A stretch of 64,000 bases of DNA from Epinephelus fuscoguttatus. Its lineage: Eukaryota; Chordata; Actinopteri; Perciformes; Serranidae. The notes under the pieces were generated by a model. That model was not told the origin of the DNA. It ran no database searches and saw nothing but the letters and a program-made list of their open reading frames with translations. Below, one piece after another: positions 56,164 to 64,000 of this stretch (the stretch's first letter is position 1; every line of letters begins with the position of its first letter). The translations under genes and the position numbers were made by a program. The stretch lies in assembly GCF_011397635.1 (NCBI RefSeq), contig NC_064767.1, positions 781,001 through 845,000 on the forward strand, read 5' to 3'.

Positions 56164-57689
56164 CTGCAGAGAAGAAGAAGAAGAAGAAGAAGAAGAAGAG
56201 ACAGACGAGGTCAGACCTGTTCGTTCCCATCAAACTGATGAGCAGCTCATGAGGTCAGAAACCTCAGCTGCTGTGTAAGATGACCACGATGATCGCCGCC
56301 GCCCCTTAAACCACGCCCCCCACCAGCACAAGACAAACCCACCAACACTGTGGTTATTTGAGCTCTGCGGCGCCACCTGTAGAGACTAAATATGAGGTTG
56401 AACATAACAATGATCCACTTCATCTATTTACTGTTTTATATTATACAATAAGATGTGATGTCACCCTGACCTGAACCTTCACGGCCGCTCACATTAAAGA
56501 CTGCTGAGCATGCTGGGAGTTCAACCAGCAACCAGCAACACTCCCACTGTGACCAGTGTGTCAGCTGTCGAGGTCTCTGGTGAGACATTAGCAGCAGACA
56601 TTTGACCTCTGACCTGCGGCGGTGGGTCGGCCACGTGTCTGTCTGCCTGTCAGAAGGACAGCTGGACAAACAACAGTCAGACTCACAGTAGAGACAGAGT
56701 CCACTGTGGACACACGTCCTCACAGTCAGGATGCAGACTGTGAGGAGGCTGCTGGGTCACTGTGTTACTGTTGGTGCTCCTGATGGAGTCTGAGTGTCCT
56801 CTGTATGTGATCCACCAACCAGCCCTCACTGTAGAGAGAGAAACACTTAAAACAACTCAGCTAACTAACAGAAGCTGATGGAGAGTTATAAAGTTCATAT
56901 CAAACACAGTTTGTCTTTATATTGATGTCGAATTAATAAGAACACTGTCAACATGTGACGCCTTTTATCTCGTCCTTCTACAGTCACGTGTTTTCACTGA
57001 CACGTGCGGATTAGTTAAAATATCAGATTATTTAAAAGGAGTTTGGCGTCATATTTTCCACCAGGAGCAGGACAGGAAATAATCTCTAAAAGAATCCAGC
57101 TGGACGGTGTCACACTTCAGCCTCTTTACAGTGCAGGTGTTCATTAGTGAGCGCTCCACCTGACAGGTGACACCTGCAGGTTACTGCACAGCTGTGATGT
57201 GAGCTGGTCTCAATCACAGTCTGAACAAAGTCCAAAGAAACTGAGGACGGATCTGTCCACAGGATGGACAGACGGATGTCGTGTTGAGTGTGGAGGTGTT
57301 TCCAGGTGTTTCCAGGTGATGCATGTGTGACACATGTTTTATAAACTCTCCTCTGAGGTCTGATAAATGTCTGTAAATTAACTTAAGTACTTTTCCTTCA
57401 AATGAGAAGCTGCTGGCCTTAAACTCATCGTGTGAATAAAGACAAAACAAGATACAAGATAAGATAATATAAACTTAAGATAAATTAATCCCTTACTGAT
57501 CTGCAGAGGATAAATAAGTATAAATTAATAAAGATAAGAATAAATAAAATATAAAACTCTCAGAGGAAACCGTTTGAACTCAGCTGGAGAGATTAAAAAG
57601 TAAATTCAGGAGGTAAAAATAAAAAATGAATGTAAAGATAAAACATGAAACAAGTCGTCTCTGTTTGATTTTCGAATTTTACTCAGCTG

Positions 57690-57729
<40 letters not shown>

Positions 57730-58279
57730 ATAGTGGACTTTCCCAGCAGCACTTGAACACATCCTGTGTAATAGAATGAGTCAGTGAACGCATCATTCCT
57801 GTCTGCAGGTGGTTATCAGAGGCTGATGGTTCATATTTAGAGCGGCGGCCGTGACCTCTGACCCCAGGGCTCTGAGCGCAGGTGACGTGAATCCGATGGT
57901 GGGTTCAAGTGTTGGTCGGAATGTGGGAGTATTGTTTTCAAAGGAAGTCCTGACAGAGAGACAACAGGCTCGTCCTCGGAGCTCTGACCCGGGAACGCCG
58001 GGAACGCTGGGAGCAGCTGATGGGGGGTGTTAAGTGTTATGTGAGAAGACTCAGACGGCAGCGAGCGCAGGGTTAATCTGACAGCTGGGGGAGTCCGGAT
58101 TAACGGAGAACAATAAACTGCCGAGCGCCTCTGAGCGCGCTCAGTGAGGATCCACATCCGTCCAGCCCTGAGTCAACGACCAGGATTTACTGCGCCTCAT
58201 TCAGGAGCGCCGGGGCTTTACAGACTCTGTAAATCAACAACAACAGGTGGGGGGGGATGTTATATTTGGAAGAGCTGAG
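56164..58279. other. dlk2 upstream DNA, nothing firmly assigned
   Basis: Includes a (GAA)n tract at about 56167-56198 next to the dlk2 acceptor, and a (GT)n run at 57688-57727. A moderately GC-rich stretch at 57840-58200 could be a promoter. Neither a signal-peptide exon nor another gene was supported. Confidence 0.4.
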
Positions 58280-61200
58280 GAACACCGAGGGGGTCACCAG
58301 GGACCAACTGGGACCATCAGGGACCAACAGAGACAATCAGGGACCATCAGGGACCAACAGAGACAATCAGGGACCAACAGAGACTATCAGGGTCCATCAG
58401 GGACCAACAGAGACAATCAGGGACCAACAGAGACAATCAGGGACCAACAGAGACCAACAGGGACCAACAGAGACAATCAGGGTCCATCAGGGACCAACAG
58501 GGACCAACAGAGACAATCAGGGACCATCAGGGACCAACAGGGACCAACAGGGATCATCAGGGACCATCAGGGACCAACAGGGACCAACAGAGACAATCAG
58601 GGACCATCAGGGACCAACAGGGACCACCAGGGACCAACAGGGACCATCAGAGACCAACAGGGACCAACAGGGACCAACAGAGACCAACAGGGACCATCAG
58701 AGACCATCAGAGACCAACAGGGACCAACAGGGACCATCAGAGACTAACAGGGACCATCAGAAACCAACAGGGACCATCAGGTACCAACAGGGACCACCAG
58801 GGACCAAAAGGGACCATCAGAGACCAACAGGGACCATCAGAGACCAACAGGGACCATCAGAGAGCTACAGGGATCATTAGGGACCATCAGGGACCAACAG
58901 GGACCAACAGGGACCAACAGGGACCATCAGGGACCAACAGGGACCATCAGAAACCAACAGGGACCATCAGGGACCAGCAGAGACCATCAGGGACCATCAG
59001 GGACCAACAGGGACCATCAGGGACCAACAGAGACCATCAGGGACCATCAGAAACCAACAGGGACCATCAGAGACCAACTGGGACCATCAGAAACCAACAG
59101 GGACCATCAGGGACCATCAGGGACCATCAGAAACCAACAGGGACCATCAGGGACCAACAGGGACCATCAGAAACCAACAGAGACCATCAGGGACCAACAG
59201 GGACCATCAGAAACCAACAGGGACCATCAGGGACCAACAGGGACCATCAGAAACCAACAGGGACCATCAGGGACCAGCAGGGACCACCAGGGACCATCAG
59301 GGACCATCAGAGACCAACAGGGACCATCAGAGACCAACAGGGACCATCAGAGAGCTACAGGGATCATCAGGGACCATCAGGGACCAACAGGGACCAACAG
59401 GGACCATCAGGGACCATCAGGGACCAACAGGGACCATCAGGGACCAGCAGAGACCATCAGGGACCATCAGGGACCAACAGGGACCATCAGGGACCAACAG
59501 AGACCATCAGGGACCATCAGAAACCAACAGGGACCATCAGAGACCAACTGGGACCATCAGAAACCAACAGGGACCATCAGGGACCATCAGGGACCATCAG
59601 AAACCAACAGGGACCATCAGGGACCAACAGGGACCATCAGAAACCAACAGAGACCATCAGGGACCAACAGGGACCATCAGAAACCAACAGGGACCATCAG
59701 GGACCAACAGGGACCATCAGAAACCAACAGGGACCATCAGGGACCAGCAGAGACCATCAGGGACCATCAGAAACCAACAGGGACCATCAGGGACCAACAG
59801 GGACCATCAGAAACCAACAGGGACCACCAGGGACCAACTGGGACCATCAGAAACCAACAGGGACCATCAGGGACCATCAGGGACCATCAGAAACCAACAG
59901 GGACCATCAGGGACCAACAGGGACCAACAGGGACCATCAGAAACCAACAGGGACCATCAGGGACCAACAGGGACCATCAGAGACCAACAGAGACCATCAG
60001 GGACCAACAGGGACCATCAGAAACCAACAGGGACCATCAGGGACCAACAGGGACCATCAGAAACCAACAGGGACCATCAGGGACCAGCAGAGACCATCAG
60101 GGACCATCAGGGACCAACAGAGACCATCAGGGACCATCAGAAACCAACAGGGACCATCAGAAACCAACAGGGACCATCAGGGACCATCAGAAACCAACAG
60201 GGACCATCAGGGACCAACAGGGACCATCAGGGACCAACAGGGACCATCAGAGACCAACAGAGACCATCAGGGACCAACAGGGACCATCAGAAACCAACAG
60301 GGACCATCAGGGACCAACAGGGACCATCAGAAACCAACAGGGACCATCAGGGACCAGCGGAGACCATCAGGGACCATCAGAAACCAACAGGGACCATCAG
60401 GGACCAACAGAGACCATCAGGGACCATCAGAAACCAACAGGGACCATCAGGGACCAACTGGGACCATCAGAGACCAACAGGGACCATCAGGGACCAACAG
60501 GGACCATCGGAAACCAACAGGGACCATCAGGGACCAACAGGGACCATCAGAAACCAACAGAGACCATCAGGGACCAACAGAGACCATCAGGGACCAACAG
60601 GGACCATCAGGGACCAACAGGGACCATCAGAAACCAACAGGGACCATCAGAAACCAACAGGGACCATCAGGGACCAACAGGAACCATCAGAAACCAACAG
60701 GGACCATCAGAAACCAACAGGGACCATCAGGGACCAACAGAGACCATCAGGGACCAACAGGGACCATCAGAAACCAACAGGGACCATCAGAAACCAACAG
60801 GGACCATCAGGGACCATCAGAAACCAACAGAGACCATCAGGGACCATCAGGGACCAACAGAGACCATCAGGGACCATCAGGGACCAACAGGGACCATCAG
60901 GGACCAATAGAGACCATCAGGGACCAACAGGGACCATCAGGGACCAACAGAGACCATCAGAAACCAACAGGGACCATCAGAAACCAACAGGGACCATCAG
61001 GGACCATCAGAAACCAACAGAGACCATCAGGGACCATCAGAAACCAACAGAGACCATCAGGGACCATCAGGGACCAACAGGGACCATCAGAAACCAACAG
61101 GGACCATCAGGGACCATCAGAAACCAACAGAGACCATCAGGGACCAACAGGGACCAACAGGGACCATCAGAAACCAACAGAGACCATCAGGGACCATCAG

Positions 61201-64000
61201 GGACCAACAGAGACCATCAGAGACCATCAGGGACCATCAGAAACCAACAGAGACCATCAGGGACAATCAGGGACCAACAGGGACCATCAGAAACCAACAG
61301 GGACCATCAGGGACCAACAGAGACCATCAGGGACCAACAGGGACCATCAGAAACCAACAGGGACCATCAGGGACCATCAGAAACCAACAGAGACCATCAG
61401 GGACCATCAGGGACCAACAGAGACCATCAGGGACCATCAGGGACCAACAGGGACCATCAGGGACCAATAGAGACCATCAGGGACCAACAGGGACCATCAG
61501 GGACCATCAGGGACCAACAGGGACCATCAGAAACCAACAGGGACCATCAGGGACCATCAGAAACCAACAGAGACCATCAGGGACTATCAGGGACCAACAG
61601 AGACCATCAGGGACCATCAGGGACCATCAGGGACCAATAGAGACCATCAGGGACCATCAGGGACCATCAGAAACCAACAGAGACCATCAGGGACTATCAG
61701 GGACCAACAGAGACCATCAGGGACCATCAGGGACCAACAGGGACCATCAGGGACCAATAGAGACCATCAGGGACCATCAGGGACCAACAGAGACCATCCG
61801 GGACCAACAGAAACCAACAGGGACCAACAGGGACCATCAGGGACCATCAGGGACCATCAGGGACCAACAGGGACCATCAGGGACCAACAGAAACCAACAG
61901 GGACCAACAGGGACCAATAGAGACCATCAGGGACCATCAGGGACCAACAGAGACCATCAGGGACCAACAGAAACCAACAGGGACCAACAGAGACCATCAG
62001 GGACCATCAGGGACCAACAGGGACCAACAGGGACCATCAGGGACCAACAGAGACCATCAGGGACCAACAGGGACCATCAGAAACCAACAGGGACCATCAG
62101 AAACCAACAGGGACCATCAGGGACCATCAGAAACCAACAGAGACCATCAGGGACCATCAGGGACCAACAGAGACCATCAGGGACCATCAGGGACCAACAG
62201 GGACCATCAGGGACCAACAGGGACCATCAGGGACCAACAGGGACCATCAGGGACCAACAGAGACCATCAGAAACCAACAGGGACCATCAGAAACCAACAG
62301 GGACCATCAGGGACCATCAGAAACCAACAGAGACCATCAGGGACCATCAGAAACCAACAGAGACCATCAGGGACCATCAGGGACCAACAGGGACCATCAG
62401 AAACCAACAGGGACCATCAGGGACCATCAGAAACCAACAGAGACCATCAGGGACCAACAGGGACCAACAGGGACCATCAGAAACCAACAGAGACCATCAG
62501 GGACCATCAGGGACCAACAGAAACCAACAGAGACCATCAGGGACCATCAGGGACCATCAGAAACCAACAGGGACCATCAGGGACCATCAGGGACCAACAG
62601 GGACCATCAGAAACCAACAGGGACCATCAGAAACCAACAGAGACCATCAGGGACAATCAGGGACCAACAGGGACCATCAGAAACCAACAGGGACCATCAG
62701 GGACCAACAGAGACCATCAGGGACCAACAGGGACCATCAGAAACCAACAGGGACCATCAGGGACCATCAGAAACCAACAGAGACCATCAGGGACCATCAG
62801 GGACCAACAGAGACCATCAGGGACCATCAGGGACCAACAGGGACCATCAGGGACCAATACAGACCATGAGGGACCAACAGGGACCATCAGGGACCATCAG
62901 GGACCAACAGGGACCATCAGAAACCAACAGGGACCATCAGGGACCATCAGAAACCAACAGGGACCATCAGGGACCATCAGAAACCAACAGAGACCATCAG
63001 GGACCATCAGGGACCATCAGGGACCAACAGAGACCATCAGGGACCAACAGAAACCAACAGGGACCAACAGGGACCATCAGGGACCATCAGGGACCAACAG
63101 GGACCATCAGGGACCAACAGAAACCAACAGGGACCAACAGGGACCAATAGAGACCATCAGGGACCATCAGGGACCAACAGAGACCATCAGGGACGAACAG
63201 AAACCAACAGGGACCAACAGAGACCATCAGGGACCATCAGGGACCATCAGGGACCAACAGGGACCATCAGGGACCAACAGAGACCATCAGGGACCATCAG
63301 GGACCAACAGGGACCAACAGGGACCATCAGACACCAACAGGGACCATCAGGGACCATCAGGGACCATCAGGGACCAACAGGGACCATCAGGGACCAACAG
63401 AAACCAACAGGGACCAACAGGGACCAATAGAGACCATCAGGGACCATCAGGGACCAACAGAGACCATCAGGGACCAACAGAAACCAACAGGGACCAACAG
63501 AGACCATCAGGGACCATCAGGGACCAACAGGGACCAACAGGGACCATCAGGGACCAACAGAGACCATCAGGGACCAACAGGGACCATCAGAAACCAACAG
63601 GGACCATCAGAAACCAACAGGGACCATCAGGGACCATCAGAAACCAACAGAGACCATCATGGACCATCAGGGACCAACAGAGACCATCAGGGACCATCAG
63701 GGACCAACAGGGACCATCAGGGACCAATAGAGACCATCAGGGACCAACAGGGACCATCAGGGACCAACAGAGACCATCAGAAACCAACAGGGACCATCAG
63801 AAACCAACAGGGACCATCAGGGACCATCAGAAACCAACAGAGACCATCAGGGACCATCAGAAACCAACAGAGACCATCAGAAACCAACAGGGACCATCAG
63901 GGACCATCAGAAACCAACAGAGACCATCAGGGACCAACAGGGACCAACAGGGACCATCAGAAACCAACAGAGACCATCAGGGACCATCAGGGACCAACAG
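58280..64000. repeat. 10-bp minisatellite, at least 570 copies, runs off window
   Basis: The unit is GGACCAWCAG with subtypes AGACCAWCAG and AAACCAACAG; the phase stays at exactly 10 bp for kilobases. Marker variants (GGACCAATAG, GGACAATCAG, AGAGCTACAG) recur at fixed offsets, showing large internal duplications. False ORFs of up to 207 codons read TIRDQQGP-type peptides. No non-repeat sequence appears before the right window edge. Confidence 0.98.

Noticed and set aside
56436..56723. Minus ORF upstream of dlk2 as its signal-peptide exon
   Set aside because: It lacks a clear hydrophobic leader followed by a donor in the required phase.
58247..58880. ORFs rich in TIRDQQGP-type repeats
   Set aside because: Translations of the 10-bp array; multiple frames are open.

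Overview
The window looks like nuclear DNA of a teleost fish. It carries exons of vertebrate genes with consensus GT/AG introns and many fish-typical transposon remnants (L2-like, Rex-like and L1-like LINEs, hAT and Harbinger-type DNA elements). About 30% of it is long tandem arrays. No prokaryotic operon, CRISPR array, phage, rRNA or tRNA was seen.

Four protein-coding genes can be supported by reading exons across splice sites. They are the 3' end of ppp2r5d (+, exons 1495-9046), mea1 (-, coding exons 30785-17213, possible 5' exon ending at 37577), lrrc73 (+, 41376-43628) and dlk2 (-, coding exons 56163-54542, first exon not found). From memory, the human orthologues all lie on 6p21.1, and PPP2R5D and MEA1 are also tail-to-tail in human. 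The order therefore looks like a rearranged but conserved syntenic block. KLHDC3, the usual neighbour of MEA1, is not seen.

Layout. 1-1322: CTGAACCAYGAC minisatellite in a ppp2r5d intron. 1495-9046: last six ppp2r5d exons; one intron of 6.2 kb is filled by a LINE tail, hAT and Harbinger-type remnants, a 43-bp-arm hairpin, a 23-bp array and a 2.7-kb 13/15-bp array. 9047-16470: 3' UTR and gene-poor AT-rich DNA. 16471-30802: mea1, with a minisatellite in its 3' UTR, a fold-back element close to its last exon, a pair of nested oppositely oriented LINEs, and a 4.4-kb 30-bp array. 30900-37230: an hAT MITE with target duplication, a 2.6-kb 44-bp array and a graveyard of LINE fragments. 37500-41300: candidate promoters of mea1 and lrrc73. 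41376-43628: lrrc73. 43700-54500: intergenic DNA with a long-TIR element, a second hAT MITE with target duplication, and one orphan exon-like ORF with a PIP-box-like motif. 54542-56163: dlk2. 58280-64000: a 10-bp array running off the window.

The genes do not form a pathway. PPP2R5D is a PP2A targeting subunit, MEA1 is a small acidic protein of unclear function, LRRC73 is a leucine-rich-repeat protein, and DLK2 is a membrane EGF-repeat protein of the Delta/Notch type. I found no previously undescribed gene system. The unusual content is repeat architecture: several unrelated arrays in introns, stop-free arrays giving false giant ORFs, CpG-decay variation inside arrays, and large inverted repeats inside mea1 introns.
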